A DNA stretch of 64,000 bases. Origin: Sphingopyxis sp. GW247-27LB. Its GTDB lineage: Bacteria; Pseudomonadota; Alphaproteobacteria; Sphingomonadales; Sphingomonadaceae. The notes beneath the pieces are model-generated. The model did not search any database. It saw nothing but the letters and a program-made list of their open reading frames with translations, and had not been told where the DNA came from. Location of the stretch: positions 179,968 to 243,967 of the forward strand of contig NZ_NIWD01000015.1 in assembly GCF_002277025.1 (NCBI RefSeq). The letters run 5' to 3'. Shown in pieces: positions 42,462 through 55,786 of this stretch; position 1 is the stretch's first letter; every line of letters begins with the position of its first letter. Position numbers and translations under genes: made by a program.

Positions 42462-45400
42462 CTATTCCGTGACCGGCTGAGCCGCCGGCTCCGCTTTTCG
42501 CTTCAGGAACTTCGGCTGCCAGTCCGCCCCGAGAACGACCTTTGCGATCGCTGGGAGAACAAGCAGCGTCAGGATGGTCGCCGCGATGAGGCCGCCGATG
42601 ACGGTCGTCGCGAGCGGCTTCTGCACTTCGGCACCCGTGCCGGTCGCAATCGCCATCGGCACGAAGCCGATTGCGGGCACGAAGCCGGTCATGATCACCG
42701 CGCGCATCTTCTCGGTCATGCCCTCGCGGATGGCCTCCGCGAGCGGGACGTCATTCTCGAGCCGCTCTCGGATCGCCGTCATGACGACGAGACCGTTGAG
42801 CACCGCGACGCCGGCAAGGCAGATGAAGCCCACTGCCGCAGAGACCGAGAAGTTGATGCCCGTAAGCGCGAGCGTGAACACGCCGCCAGCGAGCCCAAGC
42901 GGCACCGCGAGGAACACGGCGGTCGCGCGTCCGAAGGTGCCGAGTGCCATGTAGAGCAGGATGAAGATGCCTGCGAAGCAGAGCGGCACCACGATCGAGA
43001 GCCGCTTCGACGCCGCCTGCAAGCTTTCGAACTGGCCACCCCATTCGAGGTAATAGCCAGCCGGAAGCTTCACATTGGCGATCTTCGCCTGCGCTTCGGC
43101 CACGAAGGAGCCGGCATCGCGGCCCTCGAGGTTCACCTGCACGACGACGCGCCGCTTGCCATTTTCGCGGCTGATCTGGTTGAGCCCTTCGGTCAGCCGG
43201 ATCTGCGCCACCTGAGCGAGCGGCACTTGTCCGCGGATGCCGCCTTCCGAGGGAAGGAGAACAGGCAGCGCGCGGATGTCGTCGAGATTGACGCGGGTCG
43301 CATCGGGCACGCGCACGGTGATGTCGAACCGGCGATCGCCCTCGTAAAGGAGACCCGATTCCCGCCCACCGAGTGCGGCCGACACGGTGTCGGCCACCTC
43401 CTGCACCGACAGGCCGTAGCGTGCGATCGCATTGCGATCGAGCTGCACGTCCAGCATGGGAGCGCCGCCGACTTGGTCAGCCTTGACGCTGCCCGCACCC
43501 GGGATGCCCTGGAGCACCTTCACCATCTCGTTCGCGGCGAGCGACATCTTGTCAAGGTCGTCGCCGTAAAGCTTGATGGCGACGTCGCCGCGGACACCCG
43601 CGATCAGTTCGTTGAAGCGAAGTTCAATCGGCTGGCTTACTTCATAGAGCTGGCCGAGTTGGCCGCCAGCGGCCTTCTCGATCCGCTCGACGACATCGGC
43701 CTTGGAGTCGACGCCCGCCGGCCATTGATCCTGCGGCTTCAGGATCACGAAGCCGTCCGAGATGTTCGGCGGCATCGGATCGGTCGCTACCTCCGCCGTA
43801 CCCGTCTTCGAGAACATCAACTCGACTTCGGGCAGCTTCGAGATGGCCGTCTCGACGTTTCGCTGCATGGCGAGAGACTGTTCGAGACTCACCGACGGAA
43901 CGCGAGTGGAAGCGAGGGCCATATTCTTTTCGTCGAGCTGCGGAATGAATTCCGAGCCGAGCAGTCCGAACGCCGGGATGGCGAGGAGGAAGAAGGCGAA
44001 ACCACCGGCGATGAAAGCCCAGGGCTTGGCGATCGCCTTGTCGAGCAGCGGCAGATAACGCTCCTTCGACTTGCGGATTGCCCAGACTTCCTTCTCCGCG
44101 ACCTTGCCGCGGATCATCAGCGCGACGAGCGCCGGGACAAGCGTGATCGCGAGAATGAAGGCGGCGACGAGCGCGAGCATGATGGTGATGGCCATCGGCG
44201 AGAAGGTCTTGCCCTCGACGCCCGTGAACATCAGCAGCGGTGCGAAGGCGAGCAGGATGATCGCCTGGCCGAAGACAGTCGGTTTGATCATCTCCTGACT
44301 GGCGCGCATCGTCTCTTCGAGACGTTCGCGAAGGTCGAGCAATCTCCCTTCATGTTCCTGCCGGTGCGCCAATCTGGCCAAGCAGTTCTCGATGATGATC
44401 ACCGCGCCGTCGACGATCAGACCGAAGTCGAGCGCGCCGAGGCTCATCAGGTTACCGGGGACCCGGAACGCGTTCATGCCCATCGCCATCATCAGGAAGG
44501 AGAAGGGGATGACGAGCACCGCGATGATCGCCGCGCGCCAGTTGCCGAGCAGGAAGAAGAGCGCGGCCGCCACGAGCAGCGCGCCTTCGGTGAGGTTCTT
44601 CTCGACCGTTCCGACCGTTGCATTGACGAGGCTGGCACGGTCGAGCACCACCTTCACTTCGACGCCGGGCGGCAGGGTCTTCGACACTTGCGCGATTTTC
44701 GCCGAGACGTCTTCGGCGACGGTGCGGCTGTTCTGGCCGATCAGCATGAGCACGGTGCCGATCACGGCCTCCTTGCCGTTCATGCTGCCCGCACCGGTTC
44801 GAAGATCGCCGCCAATTTTCACATTGGCGAGCTGTCCGACGGTGACGGGAACCCCGCCGCGCGTCGCGACAACGGCGTTGCGGATTTCATCGACCGAACG
44901 CACGCGCGCGTCGACACGCACGAGATAGGCTTCGCCCGCCCGGTTATAATAGTTGGCGCCGACTGCGAGATTGGCCCGTTCGAGCGCCTCGCCAAGTTCA
45001 CTGTAGGAAATGCCGTAGCTGGTGAGGCGGGTCGGATCGGGTTCGACGACGAAGGTCTTGGCGTAACCGCCGATCGAGTCGACGCCAGCCACGCCGCCAA
45101 CCGACTTCAGCTGCGGGCTCACGATCCAGTCCTGGACCGTGCGCAGATACCCCGATTTAGCGATTTCGTCGGTTAGGATATCGCCCTCGGGGGTCAGATA
45201 GCTGCCATCCGGCTGCCAGCCGGGCTGACCAGCGACCTTCTTCGCGCCCTTGCCGTCTGGGTTCTTGTAGCCGACGGTGTACATGACGACTTCGCCAAGA
45301 CCCGTCGTCACCGGCCCGATTTGCGGCTGCACGCCGTCGGGCAGATTTTCGCCCGCCTGAAGCAGGCGTTCACCCACCTGCTGGCGCGCGAAATAGAGAT

Positions 45401-45704
45401 CGGTCTCGTCGGTGAAAATCGCCGTCACCTGGCTGAAGCCGTTGCGCGAGATCGAGCGTGTTGTCTCGAGCCCCGGAATGCCTGCCAGCGAGATTTCGAT
45501 CGGGTAGGTTACGAGCTTCTCGATTTCGACCGGCGAAAGGCGCGGGTCGATCGTGTTGATTTGCACCTGCTTGTTGGTGATGTCGGGAACCGCGTCGATC
45601 GGCAGCTTGGTGAGCTGCCAGACGCCGAGGCCCGCGATCACGAGGAAGAGGAAGAGCACCGCCCAGCGCGCGCGGACGGATAGCGCTATCAGTTTCGCGA
45701 TCAC
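42462..45704 (-). CDS. czcA: CzcA/CusA-type heavy-metal RND efflux pump (copy 1)
   Basis: A 1080-aa heavy-metal-efflux RND permease. The start [31 protein letters not shown] and the TM4 motif [16 protein letters not shown] are typical of the HME class; the acidic DFG-DG-E pattern is that of divalent-cation (cobalt, zinc, cadmium) pumps rather than copper/silver pumps. It uses proton flow to move metal from the periplasm out through the adaptor and TolC-like partners encoded just upstream. It lies four bases after czcB and 12 bases before the DUF190 gene. A second copy, 1053 aa, is at 52508. Confidence 0.92.
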   Translation of the reverse strand: MIAKLIALSVRARWAVLFLFLVIAGLGVWQLTKLPIDAVPDITNKQVQINTIDPRLSPVEIEKLVTYPIEISLAGIPGLETTRSISRNGFSQVTAIFTDETDLYFARQQVGERLLQAGENLPDGVQPQIGPVTTGLGEVVMYTVGYKNPDGKGAKKVAGQPGWQPDGSYLTPEGDILTDEIAKSGYLRTVQDWIVSPQLKSVGGVAGVDSIGGYAKTFVVEPDPTRLTSYGISYSELGEALERANLAVGANYYNRAGEAYLVRVDARVRSVDEIRNAVVATRGGVPVTVGQLANVKIGGDLRTGAGSMNGKEAVIGTVLMLIGQNSRTVAEDVSAKIAQVSKTLPPGVEVKVVLDRASLVNATVGTVEKNLTEGALLVAAALFFLLGNWRAAIIAVLVIPFSFLMMAMGMNAFRVPGNLMSLGALDFGLIVDGAVIIIENCLARLAHRQEHEGRLLDLRERLEETMRASQEMIKPTVFGQAIILLAFAPLLMFTGVEGKTFSPMAITIMLALVAAFILAITLVPALVALMIRGKVAEKEVWAIRKSKERYLPLLDKAIAKPWAFIAGGFAFFLLAIPAFGLLGSEFIPQLDEKNMALASTRVPSVSLEQSLAMQRNVETAISKLPEVELMFSKTGTAEVATDPMPPNISDGFVILKPQDQWPAGVDSKADVVERIEKAAGGQLGQLYEVSQPIELRFNELIAGVRGDVAIKLYGDDLDKMSLAANEMVKVLQGIPGAGSVKADQVGGAPMLDVQLDRNAIARYGLSVQEVADTVSAALGGRESGLLYEGDRRFDITVRVPDATRVNLDDIRALPVLLPSEGGIRGQVPLAQVAQIRLTEGLNQISRENGKRRVVVQVNLEGRDAGSFVAEAQAKIANVKLPAGYYLEWGGQFESLQAASKRLSIVVPLCFAGIFILLYMALGTFGRATAVFLAVPLGLAGGVFTLALTGINFSVSAAVGFICLAGVAVLNGLVVMTAIRERLENDVPLAEAIREGMTEKMRAVIMTGFVPAIGFVPMAIATGTGAEVQKPLATTVIGGLIAATILTLLVLPAIAKVVLGADWQPKFLKRKAEPAAQPVTE

Positions 45705-45707
45705 GGT

Positions 45708-46877
45708 TTATTCCTCCTCGCCCGCGCCCTTGCCGAGTTCGGCCTTGAGCAGGAAAGCGTTCTTGGTCGCGACGATCTGGCCCGGCTTCAGCCCGGAGAG
45801 GATTTCGACACGGCCCGCGCTGCGCTGGCCGACGGTGACCTGCTGCGCCCGGAAGCCGTCCTTCGTGCGGACGAACACCACGTCGCGGCCTTCGAGCGTC
45901 TGGAGGGCTTCGTCGGCGATCACGATCCGGGCCGGCCCACCGGTTTCGGCGCCGCGGCTCGGGAGCAACCGCACCCGGACCGCAAGGCCCGGCTGGAGCG
46001 CCCCGGGTACGTCGAGCACGGCGGTTGCCGAGCGCGTATCGCCGGACAGGCCGGGGGTCACAGCCCGCACGCGGGCATCGATCGTGCGTCCGTCGGGAAG
46101 TTCGATGATCGCACGGTCTCCGGGCGAGAGCCGCTGTGCATCGGCCGGGCCGACGGCCGCCTCGATCTGCACCTTGCTGGGATCGGCAACGCGGAACAAT
46201 TCGGTTTCGGGCTGAACGAAGGCGCCAAGGCTGGCGTTCTCGGCCGTGATCCGTCCCGAGATCGGGCTTGCCACGATGACGCTGCTGCCATCGCGCGTGA
46301 CCTGCGCGGCGCTCGCTGCGGCACGCGCGCGCTGCGCTTCGGCCGCGGCGGCCGCGGCTTCGGCTTGCGCCTGCTCATAGTCGACGCGCGCCGACACCTT
46401 CTGGTCGAACAGGGTCTTCTCGCGGTGGAGATTTTTCTGCGCGAGCGTCGAGCGCGCATCGGCGGCAATCCGTTCGGCCGCAATCTGGGCGGCGTCGCGG
46501 CTTTGCACGATCGCGATCGTCTCACCGGCGCTGACCGGATCGCCGAGCCGCTTGAAGAGACGGGTGACCGCGCCGCCCGCGCGGGCGGTGACGATCGCCT
46601 CGCCGCTCGGCGCGGCGGTAACGGTCGCTTGCGAGATGATTTCCGAACCGAGTCCGCCGGCGCCGATCGTCTCGACGCCGATCTCGGCGGCCTTGATCGC
46701 TTCGGGCGTGATGGCGAGGCTGCTCGGAAGAGCTTCGCTCGCCGCTTCCTTTTCGCCGTCGGCAGCCGGTGCGGCGGCCGGGTCGGCGGTGCAGCGGGCA
46801 ACGCCGAAGCCCGTGACGGCGGCGAGTATCATGGCGCCCGCGACAGTGCCGAGGAGACGCTTGTCCTTGGTGATCAT
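45708..46877 (-). CDS. czcB: CzcB-type periplasmic adaptor (copy 1)
   Basis: A 389-aa membrane-fusion protein. An N-terminal signal/anchor with GFGVARCTADPA holds a Cys that could be lipidated, though the lipobox is imperfect. Then come the barrel-sandwich parts (GGAVTRLFKRLGDPVSAGE and ASPISGRITAENASLGAFV), a coiled-coil Ala/Glu-rich hairpin (about 130-190), and C-terminal beta domains ending VATKNAFLLKAELGKG. It links the inner-membrane pump CzcA with the outer-membrane channel CzcC. It follows czcC with a 109-base gap and is followed at once by czcA. Confidence 0.9.
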   Translation of the reverse strand: MITKDKRLLGTVAGAMILAAVTGFGVARCTADPAAAPAADGEKEAASEALPSSLAITPEAIKAAEIGVETIGAGGLGSEIISQATVTAAPSGEAIVTARAGGAVTRLFKRLGDPVSAGETIAIVQSRDAAQIAAERIAADARSTLAQKNLHREKTLFDQKVSARVDYEQAQAEAAAAAAEAQRARAAASAAQVTRDGSSVIVASPISGRITAENASLGAFVQPETELFRVADPSKVQIEAAVGPADAQRLSPGDRAIIELPDGRTIDARVRAVTPGLSGDTRSATAVLDVPGALQPGLAVRVRLLPSRGAETGGPARIVIADEALQTLEGRDVVFVRTKDGFRAQQVTVGQRSAGRVEILSGLKPGQIVATKNAFLLKAELGKGAGEEE

Positions 46878-46986
46878 ATTCTATCTCCGCTGTTGATGCG
46901 GTTCGCGCGCCGACCGGCGGCGCACCCCTGTTGACTTGGAAGGACGATGGCGAAGGCGCCTCCGTCCACTGGAAGGCTCGGCGCGC

Positions 46987-48294
46987 TCATGGCTGATGAT
47001 CCGCATCGCCGTCGGCGGCTGCCTGGCGCGAGAGGATGGCGCGGGCTTCGGCCCGGGCCTGGCGCGCCGCGATCAGCTCGGCCTGCGTTGCCGCATAGGC
47101 TTGCTGCGCGTCGATATATTCGACGAGCGAGGACTTGCCGGCGCGGTAGCTGAGTTCGGCGAGCCGGACGCCCTCGCGCGCCTGCTCGATGCCGCTGCCC
47201 TCAAGCGCCGCGAGGCGGGCCTCTGCGGCTTCGAGTTCGGCCTGCGCATTGGCGATCTCCGCCTGAGCGTTGACCACCGCATTCTCGCGCCGCGCAATGG
47301 CGGCGGCGACATCGGACTTGGCTGCCGAGATGTTGCCGCGGTTGCGATCGAAGACGGGGAGCGGCACGGAGACGTTGGCGATCAATGCGCGATCGCCGGT
47401 GTCGCGAAGCTGACGCACCCCGAAGCCGACCGACGGATCGAGCCGGCCATCGGCGCGCTGCCCCTGGAGCCGCGCTTCGGCAATCAGCTTCTCGGTTTCT
47501 GCCAAGCGAACGTCGAGCGTCGCAAGCGAGTCCACCGTCTCCGGTGCCACCCACATATCGCCTTCCATCAACTCGGCAGGCGAGACCGAGCTTCCGAGGA
47601 GCGCCGCGAGCGAACGCCGGGCGGTTCTTTCTTCGGCCTCGGCCGTGCGCAGCTCGGCGGTGGCCTGAACGAGAGCCGCGTTGGCGCGGAACGCGCGGAG
47701 CGGCGGCTCGTTGCCGGTATCGACCATGGCCTGTGCCACGCGAACGAGTTCACGGGCACGCGCTTCATTTTCGCGTGCGAGCGCGAGGCTATCGCGCGCC
47801 GCAAGAGCGGTCGCGAACTGGTTGCGGACATCGAGCGCAAGATCTGCGCGTGCAATCTCCAACCTGTACTTCGCTGCCAGAAACTCGGCGTCGGCGAGCG
47901 TCATGCGCGCCCGGCGCCGGCCCCCGATATCGAGGCGCTGGTTTACCGAAACGGTCGTCTCGAGACCGTTCAGGCCCGAATAGGGGCCGGTGCCTGCGAA
48001 ATTCTCGACATCGACATTGAGCGTCGGATTGTAGCGATAGCCCGCCTGACGCTGGCGACCGCGCGCGGCCTCCACTTCGGCTTCGGCGGCAACCACGCGC
48101 GGCGATCGGGCGTCGGCTTCCTCCATCGCCTGTGCGAGGGACAATCGAGCGGGAAGCGGGCCGGTACGCACGGCCTCGCCTGCGGAAGAAGGCGGTCCCA
48201 CCAGCTCCGTCGCTGCCGACTGGGCAGCGGCGGGCGCGGAATTTGCGCCTGCAACGAGCGCCACGAGACTCGCGGCGACAACTATGGATTTCAT
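46987..48294 (-). CDS. czcC: CzcC-type outer-membrane channel protein, TolC family (copy 1)
   Basis: A 435-aa outer-membrane efflux protein. A signal peptide (about 1-24) ends near AAAQS. Two repeats of long alpha-helical hairpins follow; the first ends in YNPTLNVDVENFAG and the second includes VSVPLPVFDRNRGNISAAKSD, the TolC/CzcC repeat pattern. It forms the outer channel for the CzcAB pump. Copy 2, at 49996, shares these two segments almost word for word in type (VSVDMENGVG, IPLGRFDRNQGNIARAQAE). Confidence 0.9.
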   Translation of the reverse strand: MKSIVVAASLVALVAGANSAPAAAQSAATELVGPPSSAGEAVRTGPLPARLSLAQAMEEADARSPRVVAAEAEVEAARGRQRQAGYRYNPTLNVDVENFAGTGPYSGLNGLETTVSVNQRLDIGGRRRARMTLADAEFLAAKYRLEIARADLALDVRNQFATALAARDSLALARENEARARELVRVAQAMVDTGNEPPLRAFRANAALVQATAELRTAEAEERTARRSLAALLGSSVSPAELMEGDMWVAPETVDSLATLDVRLAETEKLIAEARLQGQRADGRLDPSVGFGVRQLRDTGDRALIANVSVPLPVFDRNRGNISAAKSDVAAAIARRENAVVNAQAEIANAQAELEAAEARLAALEGSGIEQAREGVRLAELSYRAGKSSLVEYIDAQQAYAATQAELIAARQARAEARAILSRQAAADGDADHQP

Positions 48295-48359
48295 GAAAAA
48301 GAGACTCCTGACGTTTCCAGGGAGAAGCGCACGCGAAGGGCGCGCGCAGACCTAAAGCG

Positions 48360-48722
48360 TCAGGCGATTGGAGGGCGGAACGTCCCGATATAGGCGACGG
48401 GCGGCAAGGCGGCCGTCAGGATGCGCGTGTGCGCTTCAGGAGCAGGGGTTTCGGTCGCTGCCGACAGCGTTTCCGCCGGGACGCCCGAATGGTGACCATG
48501 GCAACCATGAGCGGCGGCTGGCACCTGCTGTTTTTCGCCGGGAGAGGATTTTTTCTTGTCGACTTCGGCGCTTTCGATCGCCGGTGCGGAAACGCAGCCG
48601 GCCTCGATCGCCGCGACAAAAAGGCTCGCTTCGGCCCGATCCTCGGTCGCATGTGCGAGCGACCCCGCAACCGTTCCGGATGCAAGGAGAAGGGTCAGGA
48701 GGAAGAGGATCACCCGTCGCAT
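48360..48722 (-). CDS. CzcI-like small secreted His/Cys protein (copy 1)
   Basis: A 120-aa exported protein. A signal peptide (VILFLLTLLLASGTVAGSLA) is followed by a mature part with one HGCHGHH motif and C-terminal APPVAYI-type residues. It occupies the place of czcI, upstream of czcC, in the czc operon, where small periplasmic proteins tune expression. A similar protein with HGSHHNC lies in the mirror-image operon at 49592. Sequence is short and poorly conserved, so the CzcI label rests mainly on position. Confidence 0.65.
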   Translation of the reverse strand: MRRVILFLLTLLLASGTVAGSLAHATEDRAEASLFVAAIEAGCVSAPAIESAEVDKKKSSPGEKQQVPAAAHGCHGHHSGVPAETLSAATETPAPEAHTRILTAALPPVAYIGTFRPPIA

Positions 48723-48771
48723 TGAAACCGGCCCCTAGCATCGAAACGGCGCGGTGAAAAGTAGAAGATTT

Positions 48772-48999
48772 TCAATCAACTTCGGCGGCACTCTTCGAAC
48801 CCCCGAACCGGCTCCGTAATATTATCTCATGGAGGTAAGGGAGCAGTGCATCTTGCCCCTCTATAGTTGCAGAAGCGTCTAAAGAAACAGGATATCCGCC
48901 GAACAATCGCGCGTTAAGCACAATAATTCTACGATTGTCTTTTGCTGTTATTTCTATCGTTTCGCTATTGGCTGCCGCCTCCTTTGTTCGGGACGACAT
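48772..48999 (-). CDS. Small AT-rich hypothetical gene
   Basis: A 75-aa reading frame starting MSSRTKEAAANSETIEITAKDN and ending GGSKSAAEVD. The DNA is much more AT-rich than its neighbours, and no Shine-Dalgarno sequence is seen. It lies in the centre of the two divergent czc operons, where a regulator would usually be, but it shows no helix-turn-helix. It may be a real gene with foreign base composition or only control DNA. Confidence 0.35.
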   Translation of the reverse strand: MSSRTKEAAANSETIEITAKDNRRIIVLNARLFGGYPVSLDASATIEGQDALLPYLHEIILRSRFGGSKSAAEVD

Positions 49000-49077
49000 T
49001 CGAGCGATATGCTTCCCGTGAGACGAGGGCGTAAATCGGAAGCCGAGCGGCACAGCGTCCCGCCGGAACATCAGGGC

Positions 49078-49101
49078 TTGACCCTGTATCTACTACAGGG
49101 T
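49078..49101 (+). promoter_or_regulatory. Orphan MerR-type operator
   Basis: TTGACC (49078-49083) leads into a perfect dyad, ACCCTGTA (49081-49088), TCTAC, TACAGGGT (49094-49101), the form bound by MerR-type metal regulators such as CadR/ZntR/PbrR. It reads toward the DUF3703-czc operon, 30 bases before its first start codon. The -10 box expected 19-20 bases from the -35 is weak (CAAAAG). No merR gene is adjacent; the one in this window is 44 kb away. Confidence 0.7.
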
Positions 49102-49131
49102 GCAAAAGCCTGCCCTGCACAAAAAGGGGGA

Positions 49132-49542
49132 ATGGACATGGTGCCGCCGACAGTAAATCCCGTGAGCATGGCCGTCATCGAGCCGCTGCTGCGCGATCAA
49201 TATCGCCTGTTTTGCGAATCACGCCGAATCGGAGATGAAGCCGCTGCGTGGCAGGCGCTGGAATGGGAACATATATTGAGCCAGCCCTATATGGGCGCGC
49301 ATCTCGCCTCCCACTGGCACATGCTTCGCTATGCGATCGAGCTCGGCGATGCCCGTGAAGCTGCCGGTCAGGCGATGCGGTTCCTGCTCGTCCCGCTCGG
49401 TTCGCTGACCGGTCGCCTCCCCGCGGGCAACAATGGCCGCGCGCGGGTGAGCGCCTTCGAGCCGATGCCAATGCCGAACGCCCTGGAAGCGCTGATCGAA
49501 GCGGCCCGATCGAGGGAGAGCGGCGCTGCGCGAACCGATTGA
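49132..49542 (+). CDS. DUF3703 family protein
   Basis: A 136-aa protein matching DUF3703: RRIGDEAAAWQALEWEHILSQ, then HLASHWHMLRYAIELGDAREAAGQAMRF and RLPAGNNGRARVSAF, with conserved His, Trp and Glu residues. DUF3703 genes occur next to MerR regulators and metal-efflux genes in many proteobacteria; the function is unknown. The ATG at 49132 follows AAGGGGG. It lies directly behind the MerR-type operator and heads the second czc operon. Confidence 0.85.
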   Translation: MDMVPPTVNPVSMAVIEPLLRDQYRLFCESRRIGDEAAAWQALEWEHILSQPYMGAHLASHWHMLRYAIELGDAREAAGQAMRFLLVPLGSLTGRLPAGNNGRARVSAFEPMPMPNALEALIEAARSRESGAARTD

Positions 49543-49591
49543 TCCGGTTTTGGACTTCCGGAACAGGGCATTCGCTGTTAGGGGCGCGACC

Positions 49592-49930
49592 ATGTCCGGC
49601 GCTCCCCTTCGCCTGTTGCTTGTGTTCATCCTGCTGCTCAGCGGGCTCCACAATGCTGCGCCGGCGATGGCGGGCATGACGCACCATGCGACGGATTCGC
49701 ATCTTTCGCACCATGTCGAGCCGGGCCATGCGTCGGACAAGGACACGCAAAAAGGTCAGCAGGACGCCGACCTCCACGGCAGTCACCATAATTGCCCGGT
49801 CGCATCCGATCAGGCCCTTTCGGGTCATGACGATCTGTCCTGTTTTTCCGGCGGCCTGCACTTTGCGCTGCCCGCGACGCGCCTCGCTTCGCGCGCGCTC
49901 GCACCTCCCCTGAACCCTCCCCTCGCCTGA
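49592..49930 (+). CDS. CzcI/CopL-like secreted His-rich protein (copy 2)
   Basis: A 112-aa exported protein. A signal peptide (APLRLLLVFILLLSGLHNAAPAMA) is followed by a His-rich mature part (MTHHATDSHLSHHVEPGH and HGSHHNC) suited to metal binding. It lies 49 bases after the DUF3703 gene and 65 bases before the TolC-type gene, matching the czcI position in the mirror-image operon at 48360. A periplasmic metal buffer or regulator of efflux is likely. Confidence 0.65.
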   Translation: MSGAPLRLLLVFILLLSGLHNAAPAMAGMTHHATDSHLSHHVEPGHASDKDTQKGQQDADLHGSHHNCPVASDQALSGHDDLSCFSGGLHFALPATRLASRALAPPLNPPLA

Positions 49931-49995
49931 ACGACGCCTGCCGCGCGGCTCCTTTTCGGCCTGCGCTCAGTCGAACCGTTCAGGAGTGATCATTC

Positions 49996-51227
49996 ATGCA
50001 TATCCATATGCGCGCCGCCCTGTTGGCCGGGGCTGCGCTGCTGGCGGGGTCCGTTTGGGCCCAGCCGCTAACGCTCAACCAGGCGGTCGAGCGGGCCATC
50101 GCTGCATCGCCCGAGCTTAGAGCCGGCGAAGCGGGGGTCGACGCCGCGCGCGCCGACCAGCTGCAAGCCCGCGTCCGTCCCAATCCGACCGTGTCGGTCG
50201 ACATGGAAAATGGCGTCGGAACGGGCGGCTATGGCCTGTTCCGGCAATCGGAACTCACCGTCACCTATTCGCAGCCGCTCGAACGCGGGGGCAAGCGCGA
50301 GGCACGGATGGCGCTTGCCGAGCGCGGCGTCGTACTCGCCGAGGCGCAGTGGCGGCTCGTCCGGCTCGACATCGCCCAGGAAGTGCAGCGCGCCTATATC
50401 GACGTCCAGATCGCCGAGCAGATGGTCTGGATCGCAGAGGATCGCGTCAAACTCGAAAAGGAGATGCGGACCGAAGCGATCCGGCGCGTGCGCGGCTACA
50501 AGGATCCGCTCTTCGTCGAGACGCGCGCCGATGCCCGCATTCTCGAAGCCGAGCTGGCCCTGAAGGAAGCCCAGGCGAAGCGGCAATCCGCACGCGCGTT
50601 GCTCACCTCCTTCTGGGGCGGCACGCCTGACAGTCTCGTTATCGCCGAGGGGATCGAGAAACCCGATCCGCGCGATCCGCCGCTTGCCGAAGCCGACGCG
50701 GCGGTCTTCGACGCCGCCGTCGACCGGGCCCGCGCGCAGGTCGTCGTCGAGCAAAGCCGCGCGCACCAGGACTATACGGTCTCGGGCGGCACCCGCTTCC
50801 TTCGCGAGACCAACGATGTCGCCGTTCTCGGCGGCATCTCCATCCCGCTCGGACGGTTCGACCGCAACCAGGGCAATATCGCCCGGGCGCAGGCCGAACG
50901 GCGGCAGCTCGAGTTCCAATCCGAAGCGAGCCGGCTCGAGCGGCTGCGGCGCCTCGCGTCGCTGCGCGCCGACGCCGACGCCGCACGCGTCCGGGCCGAG
51001 GGCATCATGAACGACGTCTATCCCAAGGCGGTGAAGACGCTCGGCCAGGTGCGCGAAGGCTATGCCCGCGGCGGGTTCCTGTTCGCCGACGTACAGGATG
51101 CCGCCGACGTCATCATCCAGATCCAGGGTCAGTGGGCCGAGGCCATGACGCGCTTCCGCGATTTGCTCGCGGAGATCGATCGCCTGACCGGCCGCTTCGA
51201 TGCGGCCCCCCTTGCGGAGAATATTCC

Positions 51228-51231
<4 letters not shown>
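49996..51231 (+). CDS. czcC: CzcC-type outer-membrane channel protein, TolC family (copy 2)
   Basis: A 411-aa outer-membrane efflux protein with a signal peptide (MHIHMRAALLAGAALLAGSVWA) and the duplicated helical hairpins of CzcC (LNQAVERAIAASPELRAGEAG; GISIPLGRFDRNQGNIARAQ). Its stop overlaps the adaptor start by ATGA. It is the channel for the second Czc-like pump. Confidence 0.9.
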
Positions 51232-55669
<4,438 letters not shown>

Positions 55670-55727
55670 GACCCTCCCGGATGGCTGCCATTCCCCCCTG
55701 TCGGCGGCAACCGGGAGTGCTGACTGG

Positions 55728-55758
55728 GGCGGAACCCAAGCGGGTTCCGCCTCCTTTT
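55728..55758 (+). terminator. Rho-independent terminator after czcA copy 2
   Basis: A ten-base-pair stem, GGCGGAACCC (55728-55737) against 55742-55751, with a four-base loop AAGC, followed by TCCTTTT. It closes the DUF3703-czcICBA transcript before the CDF gene. Confidence 0.9.
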
Positions 55759-55786
55759 AGGGATGGTGAGGATGGAGGAGCTTGCA

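Noticed and set aside
41514-45176. 1220-codon open frame on the plus strand
   Set aside because: It lies opposite czcA and its neighbours, is extremely rich in Arg, Glu, Asp and His, and has no domain. It is an antisense shadow of GC-rich coding DNA, as are the long plus-strand frames at 23248-24747, 29313-31493 and 38894-41767.
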